Below are positions 36,931 to 44,747 of a DNA stretch of 64,000 nucleotides, one piece after another. Source of the stretch: Prevotella melaninogenica (lineage in GTDB: Bacteria > Bacteroidota > Bacteroidia > Bacteroidales > Bacteroidaceae); assembly GCF_003609775.1 (NCBI RefSeq), contig NZ_AP018050.1:310001-374000 (forward strand), written 5' to 3'. A program made the position numbers and the translations under genes. Numbering within the stretch: position 1 is the stretch's first letter; each line of letters begins with the position of its first letter. Below the pieces are notes generated by a model. It was not told where the DNA came from, searched no databases, and saw nothing but the letters and a program-made list of their open reading frames with translations.

Positions 36931-37040
36931 AAAAGGTGCTTAATAAGACTTCAAAAGGGCGTTAGTAAGGGTCTTAAAGGGCATCTTTTGCAAGTCAATT
37001 GGGCGTCTTTTAGAAGCTAAAAGAGCATGTATTGATTTCG
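36931..37040 (+). repeat. Five-unit 22-bp phased repeat block, family I copy D
   Basis: Units start at 36931, 36953, 36975, 36997 and 37019: AAAAGGTGCTTAATAAG, AAAAGGGCGTTAGTAAG, TAAAGGGCATCTTTTGC, AATTGGGCGTCTTTTAG, AAAAGAGCATGTATTG. It lies 305 bases after cmk, same strand. Confidence 0.92.
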
Positions 37041-37211
37041 AAGTGATAGAAAATAATTTACAAATACACGTTAAAAAGCAAGTCGTCATGATAGTAGCAA
37101 GCGAGAAAATGAACTAACGCAAGAAGCAATAAATCTATGATTTATGAATTAAGAAATACTAAAATCAACAGAATTATACAGTCTTCGGACCGCTATCTCA
37201 ACTTAAAATGT

Positions 37212-37219
37212 TATCTTTG
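37212..37219 (+). promoter_or_regulatory. -7 box (TATCTTTG) unusually close to the GH25 start
   Basis: Only five bases separate the box from the ATG at 37225, so the transcript may begin at or next to the start codon. Confidence 0.65.
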
Positions 37220-37224
37220 CATCT

Positions 37225-37932
37225 ATGAAGTTTAAAAAGATAATACTGCTCATTGCCTGCATATTCTCTTTTGCAGGCTTAAAGGCACAATATACGATTC
37301 AATGTGAAGACACCTGCAGCCACGTTCATGGACTTGATATGAGCCATTATCAGGGTGATGTTTGGTGGGAAACAGTGGCTGAAAACAGCAATCATAAGCT
37401 CAATTATGTCTACTTAAAAGCCACTGAAGGCGGATCACGCATTGACCAACGCTACCTTGAGAATATCGAGGCTGCACGACGATGTGGTATGAACGTGGGG
37501 TCTTACCACTTCTATCGTCCTGCTGTTCCACAAGAGGAGCAGTTGCGCAACTTCCGCATGCAGTGTCGTCCACAAGACCAAGACCTCATTCCGATGGTAG
37601 ACATTGAGACTACTGGAGGACTGAGCACGGAGGCATTACGCGATAGTTTAGACAAATTCCTTGTGCTTATGACAAAGGAGTATGGTGTCAAACCATTGGT
37701 TTACACCTATACAAACTTCTATAATAAACACCTTAGCGGTGCGCTTGACGGCTATTTGCTCTTCATTGCACAGTATAATGGACGTGAACCAGAACTGAAT
37801 GATGGAAGAGATATCTTTGCTTGGCAGTACACAGGAAAGGGACGTATCAACGGCGTGAAAGGATATGTTGATAAGTCAAGACTGATGGGCAAACACAGTA
37901 TGCGTGAACTACGATACCGACGAAGACGTTAG
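37225..37932 (+). CDS. Secreted GH25 lysozyme (muramidase)
   Basis: A 235-residue protein. Residues 1-21 are a signal peptide ending LKAQ. The GH25 fold follows with the catalytic-site strands HGLDMSHYQGDV, YVYLKATEGG, GSYHFYRP, PMVDIETTG (the conserved Asp-x-Glu pair) and the barrel-closing WQYTGKGRINGVKGYVDKSR. GH25 enzymes cleave the MurNAc-GlcNAc bond of peptidoglycan. The protein ends with a basic tail (RELRYRRRR). It is likely periplasmic or secreted and may act in wall turnover or against other bacteria. A second GH25 domain is encoded at 51960-53690. Confidence 0.92.
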   Translation: MKFKKIILLIACIFSFAGLKAQYTIQCEDTCSHVHGLDMSHYQGDVWWETVAENSNHKLNYVYLKATEGGSRIDQRYLENIEAARRCGMNVGSYHFYRPAVPQEEQLRNFRMQCRPQDQDLIPMVDIETTGGLSTEALRDSLDKFLVLMTKEYGVKPLVYTYTNFYNKHLSGALDGYLLFIAQYNGREPELNDGRDIFAWQYTGKGRINGVKGYVDKSRLMGKHSMRELRYRRRR

Positions 37933-37995
37933 CTTCAACTCAAAGAGACAAGGAATAGATATTTATCCACACTACTATAATCTTACGTTAGACAA

Positions 37996-39405
37996 ATGAT
38001 TATCAAATGCCCTGAATGTGGCCATCAAGTGAGCGACAAAGCTCCTGTATGCCCAAGCTGCGGTGTAGAGATTGCCGGACATATCGTTAAATGTTCTAAT
38101 TGCAGTGAATTATACCTCAAAGAGGAATCATCATGTCCGAATTGTCATCATACGGAAAGCCATACAGAGCCTTCCGCAGCTGCTGCTGAGCACCACACTA
38201 ACGAGGCGACTAACGAAAATAAGATACAGGAACCAGTTGTTCTCATGTCTGTTGACACGGAGGAAACAACGGAGAATGATGATGTTATTATCCCAGTAGA
38301 GGAAACAGAGGAACACGTAACGGATAATTACAACGACAAGACACCAGATTCTTTTATTGAACCAGAGATGAAGGAAGAGGCGGTTGATGCCGATTTCATC
38401 ATGGATGATGATGCTGACGAAGAAGTGATAGCCAATGCCGAAGCAGTAGCTGAGGACGAAGAGGAAAGTACTCCTGATAAAAACAATCATCTTTCATTGG
38501 CTGTATCTCTGCTCATCGCTGCTATCACTGCTGCCGTTTTGCTATTCCTCTATAACCAAGGAGTGGGCATCAGCAAGGCAAACAACGAGCAGGAGGCGTT
38601 CGCACAAGCAATTAGTAGTAGCGAACCAACTGTACTGACGAATTATCTGAAGGAGAATCCAACTGCTTCTAAGGCACATCGTGATAGTGTATCAGCTCGA
38701 TTAAAGGAGTTGACAACTGCCACAGAGAGTATGCAACAAGCCAATAACGACTTGTCGGTAGCATTAGCAAGCAACTCAAAGGAAGTGTTACAGCAGTTCA
38801 TTGCTAAATATCCAGACTCAAAGCATCGTGGTGAGTTTGAGGCTAAGATTGACGAGATGGATTGGGCACAGGCTGTAGCTAAGAATGATGAGAATGCTTA
38901 TCTTGGCTATAAAGCACAGCACCCTAATGGTGTTCATAGCAAGGAGGCTGATGAGAAACTGAAGAAACTCTTAGCCCCTACAACTGCCGAACCAAAGGAA
39001 AAGACTGAGCCAAAACCTGCCCCAGTAGAGCCAAAGGTATCGGAGGGTGAACGCTCAAGAGCTGTCGCTGCCGTACGCCAACTCTTACAAGGTATTAATA
39101 GCAAGAGCAGCGACAAGATTGCAGGTGCTGTTGCTCCATCATTGAACTTCCTTGGTGCAGGTGGTTCTACATCAAAGGATATTCGTCGTTACATGACTGA
39201 CAAACTTTATCAGGCTGATGTAAAGACTCTTAACTGGCACCTTGGTCCACCTGCTGAGGTAAGCAAGAAGAGCAATGATGCTGCAGAGGTTCGTATAAAG
39301 ATTCCTGCAACACTGGATATCGAACGAAAAGGCGGTAAGTCTAAGCGTAGTTATGTCATCTCTGCAACTGTCAAAGATGGTAGAATAACCCAGATTAATT
39401 GGTAA
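37996..39405 (+). CDS. Double zinc-ribbon protein with membrane helix and helical/NTF2-like C-terminus
   Basis: A 469-residue protein. Two zinc ribbons occupy residues 1-52 (CPECG, CPSCG, CSNC, CPNC; eight cysteines). A very acidic linker (about 60-165, Glu/Asp-rich) follows, then one membrane helix (about 170-190, LSLAVSLLIAAITAAVLLFLY). After it comes a helical repeat region (about 200-310, with LQQFIAKYPDSKHRGEFEAKI and YLGYKAQHPNGVHSKEADEKL looking like TPR or Sel1-type units). A proline-rich stretch and a C-terminal domain of about 110 residues with an NTF2-like appearance complete it. I do not recognise a named family. The N-terminus is presumably cytoplasmic. Confidence 0.82.
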   Translation: MIIKCPECGHQVSDKAPVCPSCGVEIAGHIVKCSNCSELYLKEESSCPNCHHTESHTEPSAAAAEHHTNEATNENKIQEPVVLMSVDTEETTENDDVIIPVEETEEHVTDNYNDKTPDSFIEPEMKEEAVDADFIMDDDADEEVIANAEAVAEDEEESTPDKNNHLSLAVSLLIAAITAAVLLFLYNQGVGISKANNEQEAFAQAISSSEPTVLTNYLKENPTASKAHRDSVSARLKELTTATESMQQANNDLSVALASNSKEVLQQFIAKYPDSKHRGEFEAKIDEMDWAQAVAKNDENAYLGYKAQHPNGVHSKEADEKLKKLLAPTTAEPKEKTEPKPAPVEPKVSEGERSRAVAAVRQLLQGINSKSSDKIAGAVAPSLNFLGAGGSTSKDIRRYMTDKLYQADVKTLNWHLGPPAEVSKKSNDAAEVRIKIPATLDIERKGGKSKRSYVISATVKDGRITQINW

Positions 39406-39599
39406 ATAGATTCAGGACTTACCCTTTAAGACAAATAAGTCATTAGCACTTAACAAGTTTTGTTTTATTGTCGAACAGATTAATTGCCTTTATTTCTAAG
39501 GAGTAATGATTTACTCCAAGACAGAAAGGCTTACAAAATAGCGACAATAAAACAAGACACTTAGGAAACAACGCAAAAACAAGAATTCTTGAAACATTG

Positions 39600-39716
39600 T
39601 GGTCTAATGACCGATTTAGGTTAAAACTTGCTGTCACTCCTGTCACTCATAGCAAGCTGATAAATGCCTACATTTCATTCATTTACACGAAATGTTAAAA
39701 GTGACAGCAACTCTTT
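39600..39716. repeat. GCTGTCAC-ended inverted-repeat element, copy 2
   Basis: GGTCTAATGACCGATTTAGG is followed by a block bounded by AACTTGCTGTCAC (39625) and GTGACAGCAA (39700). It is related to 13526-13669 with the interior inverted. A further GACAGCAGC lies at 39770. Confidence 0.6.
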
Positions 39717-39826
39717 TATAAAATTATCAAGTGATTTCTCTTAGTCTTTATATGAGAGATGTTAAATAGGACAGCAGCTCATTTTACAAACTATCAACAC
39801 CCAACATTTAACACCCAACACCCACG

Positions 39827-40210
39827 TTAATTCTCAATCTGGTCAATTGTAGGCTTCTTAATCTCAGGCACTGGAGCCTTTACAACAGGTTCTGTCTGTC
39901 CTTCTGGAACGTTAGGAACAATGACAGGGTTCTCTGGATCAGTCGTTTCCTCCGACTCAGAAGATTCTGTCTTAGGAACTTCAGTCTTCTTATCTTCCTT
40001 TACCTCAACTTCCTTCTCCTCTTCCTTTGTCAATACAGGAATCTTCGGACCATTATCAATACCGATAACTTCACCCGACATATCGACCTCATACTTACGA
40101 GGAGGAGCCATCTCGCGTGTTTCCATGAGGATGGTAAGTATTACTGCACCCAACACCAGCACAATAGCACAGATGGACACAGGCACTTTATAGGTTGGTT
40201 TCTTTTTCAT
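39827..40210 (-). CDS. Small membrane-anchored acidic, proline-rich protein
   Basis: A 127-residue protein of unknown family. A basic N-terminus (MKKKPTYKVP) and one membrane helix (about 10-30, VSICAIVLVLGAVILTILME) are followed by an extended Glu/Lys/Pro-rich tail (EEEKEVEVKEDKKTEVPKTE) without cysteines. The tail resembles a periplasmic spacer like that of TonB but lacks any TonB C-terminal domain. It starts 42 bases downstream of the stop of the next gene on the same strand, so the two may be cotranscribed. Confidence 0.7.
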   Translation of the reverse strand: MKKKPTYKVPVSICAIVLVLGAVILTILMETREMAPPRKYEVDMSGEVIGIDNGPKIPVLTKEEEKEVEVKEDKKTEVPKTESSESEETTDPENPVIVPNVPEGQTEPVVKAPVPEIKKPTIDQIEN

Positions 40211-40251
40211 TATCTACGTTTTCTATCCGTTATTTTAATTCCTTTTTAGCC

Positions 40252-40734
40252 TTACTCCGTAATCTGCACACAATAAGGAAGTGGCTGCTGGAGCGTCAGG
40301 AAACTAATCGTTGGCTGATTATCCTTCGTGCAAATTAGCGTACTTTTGTCGCCTTTCACCGCATTACCCATGTCATAACCCATCGCCTTTACCTGCGCTT
40401 GCAAGCCCGCAAAGGCTGTACGATTGAAGACATAGATATAAACCGTCTTGCCATCTTGCGCCAAGAGTACCATACTGGAGTTACCACGTCCCATCGCAGT
40501 AGGTAGGAAGTCGCTGGTTAAGTTCATATTCTTCACCCAGTTATAATCCTTTCCAAACTCATCAGACGACACACCTTTATAGATATAGCCTTGCTTTTCA
40601 AGCACCTGCTTACCAACTTGTAACGTCTTAGCTTGGAAGATCTTAATCGCATCTGCCACTGAAACAATATCTTTTTGCGCACGCACTCCTATTGTAAAGA
40701 GTAGAGCAGTGAGTAAAAGTAGTATTTTTCTCAT
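40252..40734 (-). CDS. Small exported protein of unknown function
   Basis: I choose the start at 40734 (MRKILLLLTALLFTIGVRAQ), which gives a clean signal peptide; the frame extends 20 codons further but without a signal. The 160-residue product is a soluble periplasmic or secreted protein. It has a segment (KIFQAKTLQVGKQVLEKQGYIYKG) and beta strands (MVLLAQDGKTVYIYVFN) but no motif I know. The -7 box at 40807-40814 gives a leader of about 65 bases. Confidence 0.72.
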   Translation of the reverse strand: MRKILLLLTALLFTIGVRAQKDIVSVADAIKIFQAKTLQVGKQVLEKQGYIYKGVSSDEFGKDYNWVKNMNLTSDFLPTAMGRGNSSMVLLAQDGKTVYIYVFNRTAFAGLQAQVKAMGYDMGNAVKGDKSTLICTKDNQPTISFLTLQQPLPYCVQITE

Positions 40735-40806
40735 TTGTTTTCGTTCCTTTATACTATGCTTGCAGTTGCTCCCATTGCTTTGACACAACCGCATTATGAC
40801 ACGTTA

Positions 40807-40814
40807 CAAAAGTA
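40807..40814 (-). promoter_or_regulatory. -7 box (TACTTTTG on minus) of the exported-protein gene
   Basis: CAAAAGTA on the plus strand, 73 bases before the start at 40734. Confidence 0.55.
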
Positions 40815-40867
40815 TGAAAAATATAGAGAATGCGCAAGAAAAGAAAGAAAAAAGACAATTGGCCGTG

Positions 40868-40980
40868 TCAACAAGTTGACAAGTGAACAAGTTGACAAGT
40901 AACCGAGTTAACAAGTTATTTGTATCAATAAACACTGTTAACAATGGTAATCATAATTATGAATTATGAATTATGAATTA
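40868..40980. repeat. AAGTTGACAAGT and AATTATGAATT repeats
   Basis: Three 16-base units (AAGTTGACAAGTGAAC-like) at 40873-40920 followed by GGTAATCATAATTATG and AATTATGAATT units. The same order of partial motifs occurs near 51370-51450 and 35820-35905. Confidence 0.65.
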
Positions 40981-41027
40981 ACAAAGGTGCACCCTAATAG
41001 TCGTCCTATTATTGATACACCTTTGTT
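40980..41027 (-). terminator. Hairpin terminator after marR-type gene
   Basis: AACAAAGGTG at 40980 pairs with CACCTTTGTT at 41018, with inner pairing CCTAATAG/ATTATTG. It lies between the stop at 41053 and the downstream repeats. Confidence 0.7.
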
Positions 41028-41052
41028 ACTTTATACTATAAAGCAATTGAAA

Positions 41053-41568
41053 TTACTTTCTATTTCTTTTAGAAGCCAAACGCTCTTCGCGTATCTTAGC
41101 CAAAGCTTCCTCCTTCTCCTTAGAACGCTGTCCTGAAAGACGAGCAATGAGACGGTCAAGATCTGTAGCTATCTCCTTGAATTGAACGAACTCATCTTCG
41201 TTCTCAAACAGCTTTCCTACCATGCAAGATGGGATATCCTTTGCCTTCTCCTGCAAAGCTTTTCCATGCTCAGTAAGTGACACATAGGTTTCTCTTCCAT
41301 CTTTCTCACCTTTTACACGTTCAACCAATCCAAGTTGAGCCATACGCTGAACAAGTGGAGTCATGGTGTTTGAGTCAAGATAAAGACGATGAGCAAGTTC
41401 CATCACCTTTTGGTTGTCTTCCTCCCAGAGAGCCATCAGTACAAGATACTGAGGATAGGTAATACCTAAATTCTCAAGCAATGGATAATAAGTTTGAGTA
41501 ACTAGTCGGCTCACTGTGTACAATCTGAAGCAGAGTTGATTCTGCAATTTTAGTTGGTCGTATACCAT
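41053..41568 (-). CDS. MarR family transcriptional regulator
   Basis: A 171-residue protein with the MarR fold: an N-terminal dimer helix (LQNQLCFRLYTVSRLVTQTYYPLLENLGITYPQYLVLMAL), then winged HTH (KVMELAHRLYLDSNTMTPLVQRMAQLGLVERVKGEKDGRETYVSLT shown here only by its parts: recognition helix around SNTMTPLVQRM, wing around GEKDGRETYV). A Cys at about 13 recalls the OhrR-type redox-sensing Cys and the sequence around it (LCFRLY) fits OhrR/SarZ-like peroxide sensors. Target genes are unknown; no ohr-type gene is adjacent. The C-terminus is a basic tail (EERLASKRNRK). Confidence 0.9.
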   Translation of the reverse strand: MVYDQLKLQNQLCFRLYTVSRLVTQTYYPLLENLGITYPQYLVLMALWEEDNQKVMELAHRLYLDSNTMTPLVQRMAQLGLVERVKGEKDGRETYVSLTEHGKALQEKAKDIPSCMVGKLFENEDEFVQFKEIATDLDRLIARLSGQRSKEKEEALAKIREERLASKRNRK

Positions 41569-41656
41569 ACTTTTCTTCCTTAAATGTTTTGATTACTTCA
41601 AAATTATGAAGCAACTTTGATCTCTTTGTTACCTGAAATAAATCTATTTGTTCTGC

Positions 41657-41664
41657 AAAGGTAC
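41657..41664 (-). promoter_or_regulatory. -7 box (TACCTTTG on minus) of marR-type gene
   Basis: CAAAGGTA on the plus strand; leader of about 80 bases that could hold an operator. Confidence 0.65.
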
Positions 41665-41752
41665 AACAATTTATATTTTTCGTTAATGATATAAGCCTAT
41701 TTTTAACATTAATTGTATAGTAGAAACCGTGTTTTGATAACATAAATCAATA

Positions 41753-41794
41753 ATAGGCGGTCATAAACGATACAAATCGTCTATGCCCGCCTAT
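41753..41794 (-). terminator. Hairpin after MaoC-like gene
   Basis: ATAGGCGG (41753-41760) pairs with CCGCCTAT (41787-41794), 27 bases beyond the stop of the MaoC-like gene. Confidence 0.6.
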
Positions 41795-41820
41795 GTCTAT
41801 TTATAAGAGTTTACCTCTAC

Positions 41821-42285
41821 TTATTCGAAGTAATAAAGGAAGGTAGCAACACCCTCAAGTGCTGGCTTACGTTCGCCTTCAATCTCAATCTGGAACTTGA
41901 TACCAGCCTTACAGATACCACGGATATTCTCAATGCTATCGAGTGTGGCAACAAGACGAATGCGTGAGTTCACGAGGACTGGACGGCCGAATCGCATCTT
42001 GTCCATACCATAGTTGACCATCATCTTGATATTATGCACCTCCATAATCTCCTGCCACATGTGTGGGAGTAGTGAAAGTGTCAGATAGCCATGAGCAATT
42101 GTACTCTTAAATTGGCTTTCTACAGCTGCACGCTCTGTGTCAACATGAATCCACTGATGGTCGAGGGTAGCATCAGCAAAGAGGTTAATTCTCTCTTGGT
42201 CAACGAGTAACCACTCGCTCTCACCAAGCTTCTCACCCAGTCGGGCAGCAAGCTCATCGTAATTGTTTACTGTTAATTTTGCCAT
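41821..42285 (-). CDS. MaoC-like (R)-hydratase / hot-dog fold protein
   Basis: A 154-residue single hot-dog domain. The hydratase signature is visible: FADATLDHQWIHVDTERA with the catalytic Asp-His pair and IAHGYLTLSLLP with the conserved Gly. Members hydrate enoyl-CoA or enoyl-thioesters; the physiological substrate is not known. It is a stand-alone gene with a -7-like box (TATTTTTG, minus, 42401-42394) and its own hairpin terminator. Confidence 0.9.
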   Translation of the reverse strand: MAKLTVNNYDELAARLGEKLGESEWLLVDQERINLFADATLDHQWIHVDTERAAVESQFKSTIAHGYLTLSLLPHMWQEIMEVHNIKMMVNYGMDKMRFGRPVLVNSRIRLVATLDSIENIRGICKAGIKFQIEIEGERKPALEGVATFLYYFE

Positions 42286-42438
42286 AGTTATTGTTTCATG
42301 TAATTTCTACATTACTGCGAACGATAGCTTTTCTTTGTCCTCCCTCCCCTTATATATATTAAGGTATGAAGGGATGCACTATCATTCAGTGTACAAAAAT
42401 ACAAAAAACTTTCCAATTGCCCAAATCATCTTACGTTA

Positions 42439-43800
42439 CTAAGATGCTGGGAACTGTACACGCAAAGTTTGTTCCTTACCCGTTACAGCCACCTCGTTTA
42501 CATAGACAAGCTTATACTTAACATCAAGGAAATTGCCAGATTTCACAGCACTTAACACCTCAACACGTGGATCTAAGAGATAGATATCCATGTATTTTGC
42601 CATACCACTACCTGGTACCCATGCTGTAAGAAGATTGTTTCCATTACCTGCTTGTACCTCGTTTGGATATAAAACAATGACTTCACCATCACGATTCAAC
42701 GACATCTGAACATTCTTAAACCATACTCTTGGGTCAAACGCCTTCACTGCTGCCGAATAATCACCATCTGCCTTGTTTCTAAAATACTTACCGAAGAACT
42801 TTCCAACCTCCGCGCTGTTAGCTATATGAAGTTCATTATTCAGTGCAGAAAGAGGCTTAAAACCAGTAACTTCCACTTCAAAGTCGGCCAACTCTGTATC
42901 GTGACCATCCTTTGCAACAAGATTGATTGAGAGTCGTAACGAATTAGCACCATTATCTTTGTGCTTTCCCTTGAGATAAGGTACAAACTTATCACTATCA
43001 AACTTCAACAAAGAAGTGTAGAAAACATCCGCATGCTCGTACACACCACGCATATACAACTTACTTGCTCGCTCGCTGTTTGTAGTAACCAAAGTAGCGT
43101 AATACGTGTTCTTATCAAAAGGAACATTAGGCGAACTATTGCCCGTGTTACCCTTTCTGCCCTTGTAAGTAATCGTAAACGCAATACGTCCTGAATAGCT
43201 TCCGCCAATATAGCGCACATCGCTAATCGTCGTATTAGCCCAATCTTCTGGTGTAAAAGTGTAATGCTTATTGCCTTCAACGCTTGAAGAAGACAGGTCT
43301 ACAAACTGCTGCAAATACGCCGCAGTAAACTTACTATTATCTTTCAGACGATAAAGTGTATCGAAATCAAAGTATTTCAGATAGTTAACGTCTGCTTTCC
43401 ACGAAGCAACAGCACGTGAAACCATCTCGTAATCAGTAGGTTTCTGAGCGAAACCAGTATATTCTACGTCCTTAGTGAAGGCTTTATCAACACTATTACC
43501 GATAACTCTCAACGTAAACGTACCCCTTTCTTCATCTTTATTCAGCACGTTCACAGCGATAACACTCACCAACTTACCGTTGACAGTCTTATTTCCTAAA
43601 CTTGCCTTTACTTTTTCTAAAGCCTGATAAACATTCAGTTGCTTATCAAGATTGAAATACTCAACGATATCATTCGTCGTTACTTCAGAAACATTCTGCT
43701 CAGTAGATGGGGTTGGTAGTATTGGATCCGACGAATTTCCGTCGCTTCCACAAGCGGCAAAAAGTAATGCTATAAATGCCGCAATAATAGCTTTTCTCAT
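42439..43800 (-). CDS. Large lipoprotein of unknown function
   Basis: A 453-residue protein with a lipoprotein signal (MRKAIIAAFIALLFAACGSDG, Cys at 17) followed by a Ser/Pro/Thr-rich linker, so probably lipidated and possibly surface exposed. The body appears to be three or four beta-rich domains with repeating themes such as LNKDEERGTFTLRV, SGRIAFTITYKGRKG and VLSAVKSGNFLDVKYKL. No catalytic motif is evident and I do not recognise the family. The -7 box at 43912-43919 gives a leader of about 100 bases. Confidence 0.78.
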   Translation of the reverse strand: MRKAIIAAFIALLFAACGSDGNSSDPILPTPSTEQNVSEVTTNDIVEYFNLDKQLNVYQALEKVKASLGNKTVNGKLVSVIAVNVLNKDEERGTFTLRVIGNSVDKAFTKDVEYTGFAQKPTDYEMVSRAVASWKADVNYLKYFDFDTLYRLKDNSKFTAAYLQQFVDLSSSSVEGNKHYTFTPEDWANTTISDVRYIGGSYSGRIAFTITYKGRKGNTGNSSPNVPFDKNTYYATLVTTNSERASKLYMRGVYEHADVFYTSLLKFDSDKFVPYLKGKHKDNGANSLRLSINLVAKDGHDTELADFEVEVTGFKPLSALNNELHIANSAEVGKFFGKYFRNKADGDYSAAVKAFDPRVWFKNVQMSLNRDGEVIVLYPNEVQAGNGNNLLTAWVPGSGMAKYMDIYLLDPRVEVLSAVKSGNFLDVKYKLVYVNEVAVTGKEQTLRVQFPAS

Positions 43801-43911
43801 TTAATTATCCTCTCTCTAATTTGTAATTGGTATGCCTTACTTCCCACTTTTTAGTCGTTACGATAATGATATAATGGTTTCGTATATTTATAGCATACAA
43901 AAAATCGAACA

Positions 43912-43919
43912 CAAAGATA
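43912..43919 (-). promoter_or_regulatory. -7 box (TATCTTTG on minus) of the lipoprotein gene
   Basis: CAAAGATA on the plus strand, 112 bases before the start codon. Confidence 0.6.
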
Positions 43920-44191
43920 CTTTAAAAAGTTGAAATGTCAGTAACGACACATAAAATTAACACAATGATATAGCATAAAACATCCCGCACAATCTATCAC
44001 CTAACACGCTGACTACAAAGCATGAATCTACATAAGTCTACTCTACTCCCTATTTTCTTGGTCCTAATCACACGCTCCGTCTTTACATGATTCGCTCAAT
44101 ACAAGACAGCCATAATATCCTAACACAAATTATTAAAAACAACAACCCAAGTCTTCCTACTGCATAACTTGTAACAAATTTTCAAACCCTG

Positions 44192-44301
44192 CAAATCCAA
44201 CTCATGCTCCTTTGCCTTTCAATTAACGCCCTTTTGGCTTGCAAAAGATGCCCTTTAAGCCTCTTACTAACGCCCTTTTGAACCCTTACTAAGCACCTTT
44301 T
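44192..44301 (-). repeat. Five-unit 22-bp phased repeat block, family I copy E
   Basis: Minus-strand units from 44301 to 44192 start AAAAGGTGCTTAGTAAG, AAAAGGGCGTTAGTAAG, TAAAGGGCATCTTTTGC, AAAAGGGCGTTAATTG and AAAGGAGCATGAG. It lies about 220 bases downstream of the initiator tRNA, same strand. Confidence 0.92.
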
Positions 44302-44520
44302 GAAACCCACTCATGCAAACACTTGACTACAAGACATTTACAAAGATACTTAAATCACTTGTTTTTAACTCTGTTCTAAGCCTTTTTACACAAAAGTTTG
44401 TAAGTGTTTTTCAGAAGACTAAACAAGTTTTTTCTCATAGATAGTAAGGTTAAAAAGATCTTCAAACACGAAATAAAAAAAGCTTAGAAAACTTATTACT
44501 AAGTATTTCTAAGCTAAAAG

Positions 44521-44593
44521 TTGCGGGTGCAGGACTCGAACATGCGACCTCCAGGTTATGAGCCTGGCGAGCTACCAACTGCTCCAACCCGCG
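44521..44593 (-). tRNA. tRNA-Met (CAU), initiator type
   Basis: The cloverleaf reads 5'-CGCGGGT at 44593 to ACCCGCAA at 44521. The anticodon loop is CTCATAA (CAU). The first pair is C1 with A72, the mismatch that marks bacterial initiator tRNA. The anticodon stem is CCAGG/CCTGG, so only two of the usual three consecutive G-C pairs next to the loop are present. The T-stem GCATG/CCTGC contains one U-C mismatch (52-62). No CCA is encoded. A -7 box lies upstream at 44657-44650. Confidence 0.9.
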
Positions 44594-44642
44594 ATATTAA
44601 TTAAAATCAATTCGTCTATGAACCGAGGTGCATTTCTGAATT

Positions 44643-44660
44643 GCGAGTGCAAAGGTAGTG
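44643..44660 (-). promoter_or_regulatory. Promoter of initiator tRNA
   Basis: TACCTTTG on the minus strand (44657-44650). The 18 bases GCGAGTGCAAAGGTAGTG (plus strand) are identical to the CRISPR leader promoter at 15377-15394. Confidence 0.75.
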
Positions 44661-44747
44661 GTTTATTACGAAACCGCCAAAGAATTATACATTATTTAAC
44701 AAACTATCCACTCTGCTCCTGCCGCTTCCAAACTCTCTTTACTACCA

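Noticed and set aside
39827-40210. Second TonB protein
   Set aside because: It has a membrane helix and proline-rich spacer but stops before any TonB C-terminal domain.
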